A stretch of 64,000 bases of DNA from Streptomyces coeruleorubidus. GTDB taxonomy: Bacteria; Actinomycetota; Actinomycetes; Streptomycetales; Streptomycetaceae. The notes under the pieces were generated by a model. That model saw only the letters and a program-made list of their open reading frames with translations. It was not told the DNA's origin and made no database searches. The stretch spans positions 7,353,001 through 7,417,000 of the forward strand of contig NZ_CP023694.1 in assembly GCF_008705135.1 (NCBI RefSeq), in the 5' to 3' direction. A program made the position numbers and the translations under genes. Positions 15,460 through 25,478 of this stretch are shown in pieces. Positions within the stretch are counted from its first letter, which is position 1, and the number at the start of each line of letters is the position of its first letter.

Positions 15460-15961
15460 GACACTCCTGGAGCAGAGGATGGAAACAGTTTCAGAAAACG
15501 CCTTCTACCGTAGATCTGCCGGGAAGCGGTGGTCAATCGGCAGGGCCGGGGCGACAGCTGTCAGTAAGTGAGGGGGCCGGGGCCTCCGCCCCTCTGGACC
15601 CGGGATGAGCCGTGCCGGTAATCGGTTACTGACGTTTCAGTGCGCGGAGGTGGAGGCCGACTGCGCCACCATCGGTACCTGAGCCCCCGGTCGGCCACTT
15701 CGGCAACCGGTTCCCAAGCTTGTTGCCGAAACGAGGTTCCACTCGCCCCTGGTCAGGGGCGTCCCACCACCCGCCGGCGGCTTGATCGCGACGGCCGAAA
15801 ACAGGACTCACCGGCGCTCTGGCTGATGACACCGAGGTTACGCAGTCTTTTCGAAAATTCGTCGAGGCTCTTGACGCGCCATCCCGACGGCAAGAAGCTC
15901 TGCCCCACGCACAACAACCGGTTGCCACGGCAGGCCGGAAAAGCAAGGAGGTGGTGCGTTC
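15460..15961. promoter_or_regulatory. Divergent promoter region with at least four operator-like palindromes
   Basis: 502 non-coding bases between the dehydrogenase and importer 2. GAAACAGTTTC is at 15482-15492, next to the dehydrogenase start. GTAATCGGTTAC is at 15618-15629 (11 of 12 to the perfect palindrome at 7544). GGCAACCGGTTCCC is at 15702-15715, identical to 33339-33352 in front of LacI-3. ACAACCGGTTGC is at 15914-15925, just upstream of the binding-protein gene. The last three are the same LacI-type site. The spread of sites could allow looping. Confidence 0.65.
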
Positions 15962-17311
15962 ATGCACCCACATGCTGGTGCTTCCCTGAGCCGCCGCCGA
16001 TTCCTCGCCCTCTCCGCGGCGGGCGCCGCGACCGGCACGGCGGCGCTGAACGGCTGCGCGATGCGGGTCTCCGGCGGCGTCAGCGGCGGCGGCGAGACGG
16101 TCACGCTGATGGTCAAGCCCGACGACATCTCCCCGGAGCTGATCAGACAGGCCCAGAAGGACATCGGCGTCAAGATCGTCACGGTGCGCTACGACATCAC
16201 CAAGCTCATCGGCATGATGACCAACGGCACCCCGCCCGATCTGGTCCGCGGTGTCGGCGCCACCGACGCGCCCTACTTCGCGGCGCGGGACGTGATGGAG
16301 GACCTGGACCCCTACTTCGCCGGGAGCAGTGTCCTCAGGGTCGACGACCTGGACCCGGTCAACGACCTGTGGCGCTTCGACGGCCGTATCCAGGGCAAGG
16401 GCCCCCGCTACGGCATGGCGAAGGACTTCTCCCAGGACTCCATGTTCTGGTACAACACCGCCCTCTTCGACAAGGCGGGCGTCGACTACCCGCCCGAGAC
16501 CGAGCCGGTCACCTATGAGGAGTGGCTGGAGAACGCCGAGCGGCTCACCCGGCGCAAGAGCGGCCAGACGACCGTCTTCGGCGGCAGCTACAACGGCGTG
16601 TCCACCCCCAACCTCCTGGCGAGCCTGACGGCCGCGGCGGGCGGGAGCCTGTTCAGCGACGACTTCTCCCGGGTGGACTTCACCACCCCCGAGGCCCGCA
16701 AGGCGCTGAACTGGTACATCGAGTACGGCCGGGCCAGGGTCGGCCCCAGCATCATCCAGCCGGACCCCAACGCCTGGGACGGTCCCACGTTCCAGGCGAA
16801 CCGCATGGCCATGTCCAACTCCGGCTACTGGCTCGGCGGCCTGATCAACGCCGACAAGAAGCTGGCGCCACTCGCCCGCCTCGCCCCGGCTCCCATGTTC
16901 GAGGGCGGCCAGCGGGTCAGCCCCTGCCAGGCCGGCACCGGACTGTGGATGCCGAAGAAGGCGAAGAACAAGGACGCCGCCTGGCGGGTCTTCGAGTGGT
17001 TCTTCGGCGAGGGACCGGCCAAGGCCCGCGCCTCCAGCGGCTGGGGCATCCCCACGCTGAGGTCCCTGCGCCCGCTGATGCCGGCCCAGGAGGACTACCA
17101 GAAGCGCGTGCTGAAGGTGCAGAACGCCGAGCTGAAGCACTTCTCGGTGATCGCCTACACCCCCTACGCCACGGCGGACTCGCTCTACGCCCTCTTCAAC
17201 CAGGAGGCCCCGGCCGCGATGAACGGCCGGATGTCCGTCGACACCCTGGCGGGCCGCCTGAATGCGGCCATGAACGAGCAGCTCAAGCGCGGTAAGGAGC
17301 AGGTGGGATGA
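15962..17311 (+). CDS. Tat-exported sugar-binding lipoprotein of ABC importer 2
   Basis: 449 residues, with AAGGAGG 6-12 bases upstream of ATG. The N terminus carries a twin-arginine motif (SRRRFLAL, residues 10-17) and a lipobox-like NGC ending at Cys32, so it is probably a Tat lipoprotein. The mature part is a family 1 solute-binding protein (KDFSQDSMFWYNTALFDKAG; WMPKKAKNKDAAWRVFEWF). It begins the operon binding protein - permease - permease - GH28 - lyase - lyase. It should deliver pectin-derived oligosaccharides, which is inference from the downstream secreted pectinases. Confidence 0.9.
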   Translation: MHPHAGASLSRRRFLALSAAGAATGTAALNGCAMRVSGGVSGGGETVTLMVKPDDISPELIRQAQKDIGVKIVTVRYDITKLIGMMTNGTPPDLVRGVGATDAPYFAARDVMEDLDPYFAGSSVLRVDDLDPVNDLWRFDGRIQGKGPRYGMAKDFSQDSMFWYNTALFDKAGVDYPPETEPVTYEEWLENAERLTRRKSGQTTVFGGSYNGVSTPNLLASLTAAAGGSLFSDDFSRVDFTTPEARKALNWYIEYGRARVGPSIIQPDPNAWDGPTFQANRMAMSNSGYWLGGLINADKKLAPLARLAPAPMFEGGQRVSPCQAGTGLWMPKKAKNKDAAWRVFEWFFGEGPAKARASSGWGIPTLRSLRPLMPAQEDYQKRVLKVQNAELKHFSVIAYTPYATADSLYALFNQEAPAAMNGRMSVDTLAGRLNAAMNEQLKRGKEQVG

Positions 17312-18306
17312 CGGTCGACCAGCTACCCGTCACGGGGCGGACCGGCCCGGCCGCGAGTGCCGGCCGCGCCACTCCGGCCGCCCAGCGGCCCCGGATCTCC
17401 ATGACCGCGCGCAGGCATCGCGCTTTCTACCTGTTCACCGCGCCCTGGATCATCGGCTTCCTGCTGCTGACGATCGTGCCGATGGCGTACGCGCTGTGGC
17501 TGAGCTTCACCACGTACGACGGCATCTCGCCGCACTGGCGCTACGTCGGCCTCGGCAACTACACCGAGCTGTTCTCCGACCCGACGACCTGGAACTCCCT
17601 GGGCCGCACCGGCCTGTTCGCGATCACGTCGGTGCCGCTGTCGATCATCGCCGGGCTCGGGCTCGCCGTCCTGGTCAACCGGCCGGTCAAGGCGCGCGGG
17701 CTGTTCCGCACCCTGCTCTACCTGCCGGCCGTCGTGCCCCCGGTGGGTGTCGGCCTCACCTTCAAGGCGCTCTTCGACCAGAACTCCGGTGCCGCCAACG
17801 GCGTCATCACCCTGTTCGGCCTCGACGCGCTCGGCTGGCTCGCCGACCCCTACGCCCGCTACGTGCTGCTGATGAGCGTGCTGTGGGCGGCCGGAAACAT
17901 CATGATCATCTCGCTGGCGGGGCTCCAGGACGTGCCCCGGGAACTCCACGAGGCCGCCCGGATCGACGGGGCGAGTGCCTGGCGGACCTTCCGCAGCATC
18001 ACCGTGCCGCTGCTGTCGCCGGTGCTGCTCTTCCAGACCGTGACCGGCGTGATCGCCTCCGTGCAGACCATCATGCCGCTGCTGCTGTCACCGGACGGCA
18101 CGACGGCCGGCGTCACCGCCCTGCCGCAGTCCAACTACCTGTACATGATGCACGTCTTCTCGCAGTACTTCGCGCTCGGCCGCTACGGCTACGCCTCCGC
18201 ACTGCTGTGGGTGCTCTTCGTTCTGATCCTCATCGTGACCGGACTCATCTTCAAGTTCACGTCCGGCGTGGTGTTCTACAACGTCGACCCGGAGGCGAAG
18301 AAGTGA
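17308..18306 (+). CDS. Carbohydrate ABC transporter permease (MalF type), importer 2
   Basis: 332 residues. The ATG overlaps the binding-protein stop (ATGA). After a Pro/Ala-rich N terminus of about 38 residues come six transmembrane segments. The EAA loop that docks the ATPase reads ELHEAARIDGASAWRTFRSI near residue 215. It pairs with the next permease to form the channel, and again no ATP-binding subunit is encoded nearby. Confidence 0.9.
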   Translation: MTVDQLPVTGRTGPAASAGRATPAAQRPRISMTARRHRAFYLFTAPWIIGFLLLTIVPMAYALWLSFTTYDGISPHWRYVGLGNYTELFSDPTTWNSLGRTGLFAITSVPLSIIAGLGLAVLVNRPVKARGLFRTLLYLPAVVPPVGVGLTFKALFDQNSGAANGVITLFGLDALGWLADPYARYVLLMSVLWAAGNIMIISLAGLQDVPRELHEAARIDGASAWRTFRSITVPLLSPVLLFQTVTGVIASVQTIMPLLLSPDGTTAGVTALPQSNYLYMMHVFSQYFALGRYGYASALLWVLFVLILIVTGLIFKFTSGVVFYNVDPEAKK

Positions 18307-19166
18307 CCGCCACCAGCCTGCCCCCGAACTCCGCGCCCCGGGTGCGGGTGCGCGCCAACCGCCTCGTCCTCTACACGGTCCTCGTCGCCCTCACCGGGCT
18401 GTTCATCGGCCCCTTCGGCTGGCTGGTCCTCTCCGGTCTGAAGACCCCGGCGGAACTGGCCGCCTCGCCCGTGCACTGGCTGCCCACCGACTTCCAGTGG
18501 CAGAACTTCGCCGACGCCTTCAACCTGATCGACTTCCTCGGCTACGCCCGCAACTCCCTGATCATCGCCCTGATCTACGCCGTGCTCGTCACGCTCAGCT
18601 CGGCCTGGGTCGGTTTCGGGTTCGCCCGTCTGGAAGCCCCCGGCAAGAAGACGCTGTTCGGCATTCTCATCGGCTCGATGATGCTGCCCCAGATGATCAC
18701 CCTGCTGCCGACGTACCTGATCTTCGCCAAGCTCGGCATGGTCGACACGTACTGGCCGTGGGTGTTCTGGGGACTGGCCGCCGCTCCCTATCTGGTCTTC
18801 CTCTTCCGGCAGTTCTTCGCCGGGCTGCCCCGTGAGCTGGAGGAGGCCGCGATCGTCGACGGCTGCGGCTACGGCATGATCTTCTGGCGGATCTTCCTGC
18901 CGCAGTCCTGGCCGGTGCTGTCCGCGAGCTTCGTGATCGCCTTCACCTGGTCCTGGGGCGACTACATCGCTCCGCAGCTGCTGCTGTCGACCGACAAGTC
19001 GACGCTGGCCGTCGCCGTCATGACCACCTACGTGACGTCGGCCGGAACACCCGTCGCCAACCTCCAGGCCGCGGCCTCCGTGATGTACGTCGTGCCGATC
19101 CTGCTGATCTTCCTGATCGCCCAGCGCGGCTTCGTCGCCGGCATGTCCACGACCGGACTGAAGTGA
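18303..19166 (+). CDS. Carbohydrate ABC transporter permease (MalG type), importer 2
   Basis: 287 residues from GTG at 18303 that overlaps the upstream stop (GTGA), with GGAGGCGAAG as ribosome-binding site; the longer open frame to the left is a shadow. Six transmembrane segments are visible, an EAA loop (ELEEAAIVDGCGYGMIFWRI) near residue 185, and the class-typical C-terminal end GFVAGMSTTGLK. It completes the membrane part of importer 2. Confidence 0.9.
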   Translation: MTATSLPPNSAPRVRVRANRLVLYTVLVALTGLFIGPFGWLVLSGLKTPAELAASPVHWLPTDFQWQNFADAFNLIDFLGYARNSLIIALIYAVLVTLSSAWVGFGFARLEAPGKKTLFGILIGSMMLPQMITLLPTYLIFAKLGMVDTYWPWVFWGLAAAPYLVFLFRQFFAGLPRELEEAAIVDGCGYGMIFWRIFLPQSWPVLSASFVIAFTWSWGDYIAPQLLLSTDKSTLAVAVMTTYVTSAGTPVANLQAAASVMYVVPILLIFLIAQRGFVAGMSTTGLK

Positions 19167-19200
19167 TCCCTCTTACCGAACCTTTTGCAAGGAGTTACGC

Positions 19201-20733
19201 ATGAACGCGCCCCTGTCACGCCGAACCACCCTCCAGGCCGCCGGTGTCATCGCTGCCGCCGGCTTGGCCAGTAGCATCGCGGGCACCGCACAGGCCGCCG
19301 CGGCGGATGAGACCGGCACCACCGGCGACAGTGTGGTCATCCACCCGACGCTTCCGAAGGTGCCTGTCAACAACTCCTTCACCGTCAAGGTCCGGCCGCT
19401 CGGCGGCACCTGGCAGAAGCTCGGCGTCTACCTCGCCAAGCTCGCACTGATCGACGCGAACACCGGCAGCAACAGAGCCCAGAGCTCCTCCTGGGCCGCC
19501 TTCGACTTCTCCGGCACCGTCGAGGTCGAGGTCACGTACAACCCGGGCGGCGGCGAGAAGGTCCGCATCCGCCCGGACTCGTACGGCATCAAGCCCGAGG
19601 TGCTCGGCAGCACCGCGCGCTTCACCCTGGACCGGCCCCGCAACCTCGTCGTCCAGATCGACGACAAGATCTTCGACTGCCTGCACCTGTTCGCGAACCC
19701 GATCGAGCAGGACGTGCCCACCGAGGGCGACAAGAAGGTCATGTACTTCGGGCCCGGTCTGCACACCCACCCCGACCGGACCCTGAAGGTGCCCAGCGGC
19801 ACCACCGTCTACCTGGCCCCGGGCGCCGTCCTCACCTCCAGTGTGATCTTCGAGGGCGTGGAGAACTCCCGGCTGATCGGCCGCGGCGTGGTCTACGACA
19901 CGACCGGCGGCGCGGTCTTCGTCCGCAAGTGCGAGAACGTCACGATCGACGGCGTCACGATCCTCAACCCCCGGTACGAGAACATCAGAGTCGCCGAGTC
20001 CAGAAACCTCACCATCAGGAATCTGCGTGCCTTCAGTCACCAGGGCTGGGGCGACGGCATCCAGCTCTACTGCTCCGAGAACGTCACGATCGACGGCTGC
20101 TTCCTGCGCACCTCCGACGACTGCGTCGCCCTCTACACCCACCGCTGGGACTTCTACGGCGACACCCGCAACATCACCGTCAAGAACTGCTCCCTCTGGG
20201 CCGACGTCGCCCACCCGATCAACATCGGCGTGCACGGCAATTCCGACACCCCGGAGGTGCTGGAGAACCTGCGCTACGAGAACATCGACATCCTCGACCA
20301 CCGCGAGCCGCAGGTGACCTACCAGGGCGCCATCGCCTTCATGGTCGGTGACAGCAACATCGTCCGGGACGTCAGGTTCGACGACATCCGCGTGGAGGAC
20401 TTCCGCTGGGGCCAGCTCATCCACATGCGGGTCGAGTACAACCCGAAGTACAACACGTCGGCAGGCCGCGGCATCGAGTCCGTCTACATCAAGGACCTCA
20501 GTTACAACGGCGAGAACGCCGACCTCTCGATCATCGCCGGCCTCGACGCGGAGCACGCGATCAAGGACGTCACCTTCGAGAACCTCCGCGTCAACGGCAG
20601 GGTGATCGCCGACAGCACGGGCAAGCCGAAGTGGTACCTGGCCTCGGACGGCGTGCCTATGTTCGTCAACGAGCACGTGACGAACCTCAAGTTCCTCACC
20701 ACCGCCGAGGCCGCGGCGGCCGCCGCGTCATGA
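19201..20733 (+). CDS. Secreted GH28-type polygalacturonase family protein
   Basis: 510 residues with a Tat-like signal (SRRTTLQAAGVIAAAGLAS, cleavage near AQA at about residue 32). From about 140 on, the repeating pattern of NVTIDGV, NLTIRNL and NITVKNC marks a right-handed beta-helix. Residues matching the GH28 site are visible: Asp in WGDGIQL, the pair in TSDDCVAL and His in NIGVHGN, where the usual GHG is VHG. It should cleave galacturonan or rhamnogalacturonan outside the cell. It is co-transcribed with importer 2 and overlaps the next lyase gene. The altered motifs make the exact bond uncertain. Confidence 0.82.
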   Translation: MNAPLSRRTTLQAAGVIAAAGLASSIAGTAQAAAADETGTTGDSVVIHPTLPKVPVNNSFTVKVRPLGGTWQKLGVYLAKLALIDANTGSNRAQSSSWAAFDFSGTVEVEVTYNPGGGEKVRIRPDSYGIKPEVLGSTARFTLDRPRNLVVQIDDKIFDCLHLFANPIEQDVPTEGDKKVMYFGPGLHTHPDRTLKVPSGTTVYLAPGAVLTSSVIFEGVENSRLIGRGVVYDTTGGAVFVRKCENVTIDGVTILNPRYENIRVAESRNLTIRNLRAFSHQGWGDGIQLYCSENVTIDGCFLRTSDDCVALYTHRWDFYGDTRNITVKNCSLWADVAHPINIGVHGNSDTPEVLENLRYENIDILDHREPQVTYQGAIAFMVGDSNIVRDVRFDDIRVEDFRWGQLIHMRVEYNPKYNTSAGRGIESVYIKDLSYNGENADLSIIAGLDAEHAIKDVTFENLRVNGRVIADSTGKPKWYLASDGVPMFVNEHVTNLKFLTTAEAAAAAAS

Positions 20734-23700
20734 CCACCGTCCCCGTGAGAAGCACTCCTGCGAGCGTCCCCATGAGCACCCCCGCACCGAGCCGCCGGGG
20801 CTTCCTCGGCGGCGCGGCCGCCCTGCTGCTGGTGTCGGGCGCGAGCGGCCTGCTCGCGTCCGGCACCGCCCGGGCCGCCGCCCAGGACGGCACCACCGGG
20901 CTCCGCGCCTTCACGCACCCCGGGCTGCTGCACAGCGCCGACGACCTGGCCCGCATGAAGGCCGCGGTCGCCGCGAAGGAATCCCCGATCCACGACGGCT
21001 ATCTCGCGCTCGCGGCCCACGCGCGCTCGAAGGCCACCTACGCCATCCAGAACACCGGCCAGATCACCTCCTGGGGCCGCGGCCCCACCAACTTCCAGAA
21101 CCAGGCCGTCGCCGACTCGGCCGCCGCCTACCAGACCGCGCTGATGTGGTGCGTCACGGGCGAGCGGGCGTACGCCGACAAGTCCCGCGACATCCTCAAC
21201 GCCTGGTCGGCGTCCCTGACGGCCGTCACCGGCGCCGACGGGCCGCTCGGCGCGGGCCTCCAGGTCTTCAAGTTCGTCAACGCCGCCGAACTGCTGCGGC
21301 ACAGCGGCTACGACGGCTGGGCGAAGGAGGACATCGCGCGCTGCGAGGAGTCCTTCCTGCGCGTCTGGTATCCGGCGATCTCCGGCTACATGCTCTACGC
21401 CAACGGCAACTGGGACCTGACGTCCGTCCAGTCGATCCTGGCCATCGGCGTGTTCTGCGAGGAGCCCACCCTCTTCGAGGACGCGCTGCGCTTCGCCGCC
21501 GCCGGCGCGGGCAACGGCAGCGTCCCGCACCGCATCGTCACGGACGCGGGACAGGGCCAGGAGTCCGGCCGCGACCAGGGCCACGAGCAGCTCGCCGTCG
21601 GACTGCTCGCGGACGCCGCGCAGGTCGCCTGGAACCAGGGCGTCGACCTGTACGCCTTCGACGGCAACCGGCTGCTGAAGAACGTCGAGTACGCCGCCCG
21701 CTACAACCTCGGCGGCGACGTGCCGTTCGTCCCGGACCTGGACCGCACCGGCAAGTACGTCAAGAAGTCCGTCTCCGCCGTCGGGCGCGGAAACCTGCCG
21801 CCGATCTACGAGATGGCCTACGCGCACTACGCCGGAGTCCGGGGCCTCGACACCCCCTACACCAAGGCGGCCGTCTTCCGCGGCACGGGCGGGGCCCGCG
21901 TCGTCGAGGGCAGCAACGACGACCTGCCGAGCTGGGGCACTCTCACCTTCGCGGGGACGAAGGGCCCGTCCCCGGCCGGGCCCACGGCTCCGGCCGGTGT
22001 CACGGCGGTGGGCGGCGACAAGTCCGTCACCGTGACCTGGGTGCCGTCGGCGTGGGCCGAGTCGTACACGGTCCTGCGCGCCACCAGTGCCGACGGACCG
22101 TACGAGACGATCGCGACCGGCCTCGACAAGCCGGCCCACACCGACCGTGACGCCCGCGCGGGCAGGCCCTCCTACTACCGGATCACCGCGACCAACTCCC
22201 AGGGGGTCAGCGCCCGTTCGGCCTGGGCGGCGGCGGTCCCCGGGCTGCCCGATCCCTGGGAGACGCGGGACGTCGGGGACGTGAGGATCCCGGGCTCGGC
22301 CGTCTTCGACGGCGAGCGGTTCGTGCTGGAGGTGTCCGGCACCGCCGACACCCACCGCCTGGCGTACCTGCCGCTGCGCGGCGACGGCACGATCACCGCG
22401 CGGATCGTGTATCCGCTCAGCTCCCAGTACTCCAGGATCGGCGTCACCGTCCGGGCCGGCCTGGACGCGGACGCGGCGCACGCCGCCATGCTGATCCAGG
22501 GCCTGCCGCTGCACACCTGGAGTGGCGTGTGGTCCGTACGGCCCAAGGCGGGGGCCGGGGTCAAGGGCACCGGAAGCACACCCGTGCCGCCGACCCAGCA
22601 GCAGGCGATCACCACGAGCGCGGGCTTCCCGATCTCCTCCTTCGGCACGCTGCCCGAGTCGGCGACCCCGCTTCAGGCTCCGTACGTCGAGGGCGCGGGT
22701 GACGGCTACCGGATGCGCATGCCGTACTGGGTCCGCGTGACCCGCCGGGGCGGCCGCTGCACCGGCGCCATCTCCCCGGACGGCATCCGCTGGACCGAAG
22801 TCGGGTCCAGTTACGTCGAGTTGGGCGTCACCGCGTACGTCGGTCTCACCCTCACGTCCTGCCTCGGCGTCGACGAGTCGTACGCCGAGACCGGCACCGG
22901 CGCCTTCGACAACGTCAGCGTCGTCTCCCGGACCGCCGGCGAGGTCTGGTCCGTGCCCCGCCCGGCCACCGCCGCCGGCGACCTGCGGGCCACCGCGGGC
23001 GCCGACGCGGTCGAGCTGGCCTGGACCGACCCGGACCTCTCGGCCCGCTACAAGGTGCTGCGCGCCGCCGCGGCCGACGGCCCCTACGAGACGATCGCCA
23101 CCGGCATCGGCGCGGTCGGCTTCGGCACCCGTGTCCGGTACGCCGACGCCACCGGCACACCCGGCACGACGTACCACTACGCCGTCGCCAAGACCAACTG
23201 TGCCGGACGTGGCCCCCTGTCGGAGTCCGCCACGTCGACGATGCCGACACCCGCCGAGCCGCAACTTGCCTCCGCCACCAAGGCGTTCGCCAACAAGGGC
23301 GTGCCCTTCAAGCACCTCCTGCGCGCCTCGCACGAACCGATCCGGTTCACCGCGGACGGGCTGCCCGACGGCCTGCGCGTCGACCGGCGCACCGGCCTGA
23401 TCTCCGGAACACCCACGCAGACGGGCGAGTTCGAGGTCACCACCAGCGCGGGCAACGCCGCCGGCGACGCCACCGGCACCCTCACCCTCACGGTCGGCAC
23501 CCCGCCGCCCGCGCCCTGGACCTACGGCGACCTGGGCGACGTCATCCTCGACGACCGCGCCTACGGCACCCTCGGCGTGGTCGCCGTCCGCACCCCCGGC
23601 AGCACCGCCCACCAGGACGGGACCTTCGTGGTGCGGGGCGCCGGGACCGACCTCACGGTCAACAACCAGGGCATGACGGGCCAGTTCGTACGACGGCCCG

Positions 23701-24113
23701 TCACCGGTGACTGCGAGGTCACCGCCCGCCTGCTCTCCCGCGCCGGAGCCACCGGCGACCGGGTCGGCCTGCTCATGGCCAAGTCCCTGTCGCCGTTCGA
23801 CCAGGCGGCCGGGACGATCGTCACCGGCGGCACGAGCGCCCAGCTGATGCTGCGCACGACCGTCGCCGCGCGGTCCACCTTCACGGGCAACGCGGCGGTC
23901 ACCGCCCCCTGCCTGCTGCGGCTGAAGCGCACCGGGACGCGCTTCACCGCGTCGGTCTCGTCCGACGACGGCGCCACCTGGACCCCCCTCGCCGAGGGAG
24001 ACATCCCCGGCTTCGGTGACGCCCCCTACTACGTGGGCCTCGTGGTCTGCTCCCGCAGCCCCCTGACCCACAGCACCACCGAGTTCGACGAGGTGAGCAT
24101 CACCCCCATGTAG
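20730..24113 (+). CDS. Large secreted multidomain polysaccharide lyase (alginate-lyase superfamily)
   Basis: 1,127 residues from ATG at 20730, which overlaps the GH28 stop (ATGA). A Tat signal (SRRGFLGGAAALLLVSG) ends near residue 50. Residues about 60-400 are an alpha/alpha-toroid alginate_lyase domain with the motif QESGRDQGHEQL. A fibronectin type III domain follows at about 420-505. About 510-740 is a beta-sandwich that resembles carbohydrate-binding LamG-like folds. A second Fn3 lies near 750-840, a putative-Ig segment near 850-920 and another beta-sandwich at about 925-1127. The PL family is not certain; in a pectin locus a glucuronan or rhamnogalacturonan substrate seems more likely than alginate. 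Confidence 0.75.
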   Translation: MTTVPVRSTPASVPMSTPAPSRRGFLGGAAALLLVSGASGLLASGTARAAAQDGTTGLRAFTHPGLLHSADDLARMKAAVAAKESPIHDGYLALAAHARSKATYAIQNTGQITSWGRGPTNFQNQAVADSAAAYQTALMWCVTGERAYADKSRDILNAWSASLTAVTGADGPLGAGLQVFKFVNAAELLRHSGYDGWAKEDIARCEESFLRVWYPAISGYMLYANGNWDLTSVQSILAIGVFCEEPTLFEDALRFAAAGAGNGSVPHRIVTDAGQGQESGRDQGHEQLAVGLLADAAQVAWNQGVDLYAFDGNRLLKNVEYAARYNLGGDVPFVPDLDRTGKYVKKSVSAVGRGNLPPIYEMAYAHYAGVRGLDTPYTKAAVFRGTGGARVVEGSNDDLPSWGTLTFAGTKGPSPAGPTAPAGVTAVGGDKSVTVTWVPSAWAESYTVLRATSADGPYETIATGLDKPAHTDRDARAGRPSYYRITATNSQGVSARSAWAAAVPGLPDPWETRDVGDVRIPGSAVFDGERFVLEVSGTADTHRLAYLPLRGDGTITARIVYPLSSQYSRIGVTVRAGLDADAAHAAMLIQGLPLHTWSGVWSVRPKAGAGVKGTGSTPVPPTQQQAITTSAGFPISSFGTLPESATPLQAPYVEGAGDGYRMRMPYWVRVTRRGGRCTGAISPDGIRWTEVGSSYVELGVTAYVGLTLTSCLGVDESYAETGTGAFDNVSVVSRTAGEVWSVPRPATAAGDLRATAGADAVELAWTDPDLSARYKVLRAAAADGPYETIATGIGAVGFGTRVRYADATGTPGTTYHYAVAKTNCAGRGPLSESATSTMPTPAEPQLASATKAFANKGVPFKHLLRASHEPIRFTADGLPDGLRVDRRTGLISGTPTQTGEFEVTTSAGNAAGDATGTLTLTVGTPPPAPWTYGDLGDVILDDRAYGTLGVVAVRTPGSTAHQDGTFVVRGAGTDLTVNNQGMTGQFVRRPVTGDCEVTARLLSRAGATGDRVGLLMAKSLSPFDQAAGTIVTGGTSAQLMLRTTVAARSTFTGNAAVTAPCLLRLKRTGTRFTASVSSDDGATWTPLAEGDIPGFGDAPYYVGLVVCSRSPLTHSTTEFDEVSITPM

Positions 24114-24138
24114 TCCTCCACGGATCGGAGAACCCCAC

Positions 24139-25386
24139 ATGAGCCGCACTTCCCCCCACACGCACGACGAGGGCGGCCAGGTGAGCCGCCGCGGTCTGCT
24201 CAAGACCGCCGGCGGCCTCACCGCGGCCCTCGCCCTCGGCGCCACCGCCACCGCCACCACGGCGAACGCGGCCCCGGCGACCTTCACCCACCCCGGCATG
24301 CTGCACAACGCCGGCGACATCAACCGCGCCAAGGTCAGAGTCGCCGCGGGCGACGACCCCTGGGCCTCCGGCTGGCGCAGACTGACCGCCAACTCCCACT
24401 CGGCGTCCAGCTGGACGCCCCGCCCCACCGCCACGATCATCCGCGGCGGCACCGGCGAGAACTACCCCCAGCTCTACAACGACATCCACGCCGCCTACCA
24501 GAACGCGCTGCGCTGGCACGTCGGCGGCACCGCCGCGAACGCCGACTGCGCGGTGCGCATCCTCAACGCCTGGTCGTCCACGCTCACCAGCATCACCGGC
24601 AACGCCGACCGGTACCTGGCCGCCGGCATCTACGGCTGGCAGTTCGCCAACGTCGCCGAACTCATGCGCGGCTACGCCGGGTTCGACCTGGGCCGCTTCA
24701 AGACGATGATGCTCAACGTCTTCTACCCGCTGAACGACCGGTTCCTCCGCGAGCACAACGACGCCTGCATCACCAACTACTGGGCCAACTGGGACCTGTG
24801 CAACATGGCCTCGATCATGGCCATCGGGATCCTGTGCGACGACGGCGCCAAGTACGACCAGGCGGTCACCTACTTCAAGAGCGGCGGCGGCAACGGCCAG
24901 ATCCAGCGGGCCGTGCCGTTCCTCTACCCGGGCGTCGAGGGCTACGACCTCGGCCAGTGGCAGGAGTCCGGCCGCGACCAGGGCCACACCGTCATGGGCA
25001 TGGGCCAGATGGGCGCCCTGTGCGAGATGGCCTGGAACCAGGGCGACGACCTGTACTCCTACGACGGCCGCCGCTTCATGAAGGCCGCCCAGTACGTCGC
25101 CAAGTACAACCTGAACATGAACGTGCCCTACACCACCTACACCTGGGGCAGCGGCCAGACCTGCTCCCAGCAGTCACAGACCGTGATCGGCTCCGGATCC
25201 CGCGGCCAGGTCCGCCCGGTGTGGGCGATGCTCCACTACCACTACGGCCGGCGCCTGCTCCTCGACGACAAGTACATCGCCCAGATGTGCTTCTCCGTCG
25301 CCCCCGAGGGCGGGGGAGGTGACTACGGCACCACCAGCGGCGGCTTCGACCAGCTCGGGTTCGGCACGCTGATGTACGCCAAATAG
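24139..25386 (+). CDS. Secreted single-domain polysaccharide lyase (alginate-lyase superfamily)
   Basis: 415 residues with a Tat signal (VSRRGLLKTAGGLTAALALG, ending near residue 48). The whole mature part is an alginate_lyase-type toroid that is paralogous to the first domain of the upstream protein: both contain FTHPGMLH or FTHPGLLH, a WDL segment, QESGRDQGH, and WNQGDDLYSYDGRR. It is 25 bases downstream and in the same operon. The conserved Tyr and His residues needed for beta-elimination are likely in these segments. The substrate is not evident. A PL38-like glucuronan lyase is one possibility. Confidence 0.75.
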   Translation: MSRTSPHTHDEGGQVSRRGLLKTAGGLTAALALGATATATTANAAPATFTHPGMLHNAGDINRAKVRVAAGDDPWASGWRRLTANSHSASSWTPRPTATIIRGGTGENYPQLYNDIHAAYQNALRWHVGGTAANADCAVRILNAWSSTLTSITGNADRYLAAGIYGWQFANVAELMRGYAGFDLGRFKTMMLNVFYPLNDRFLREHNDACITNYWANWDLCNMASIMAIGILCDDGAKYDQAVTYFKSGGGNGQIQRAVPFLYPGVEGYDLGQWQESGRDQGHTVMGMGQMGALCEMAWNQGDDLYSYDGRRFMKAAQYVAKYNLNMNVPYTTYTWGSGQTCSQQSQTVIGSGSRGQVRPVWAMLHYHYGRRLLLDDKYIAQMCFSVAPEGGGGDYGTTSGGFDQLGFGTLMYAK

Positions 25387-25400
25387 CCGTCAAGCCGGTT

Positions 25401-25453
25401 CGTGCACCGGAATACCGGTGGACCATGTGGTGCTCTGGTAGCACCGGTGCACG
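25401..25453. terminator. Inverted repeats after the lyase operon
   Basis: Perfect 10-bp inverted repeat CGTGCACCGG (25401-25410) and CCGGTGCACG (25444-25453), with a nested CACCGG-AATA-CCGGTG hairpin at 25405-25420. It lies between the second lyase and the esterase. It may end the operon or act as an operator for the esterase gene. Confidence 0.45.
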
Positions 25454-25478
25454 AGCGCGGCGAAGGGCTGGTGGGCAG

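Noticed and set aside
20502..24452. Very long open frame on the minus strand opposite GH28 and the lyase
   Set aside because: Shadow of high-GC coding sequence; the plus strand has recognisable domains, signals and ribosome-binding sites.
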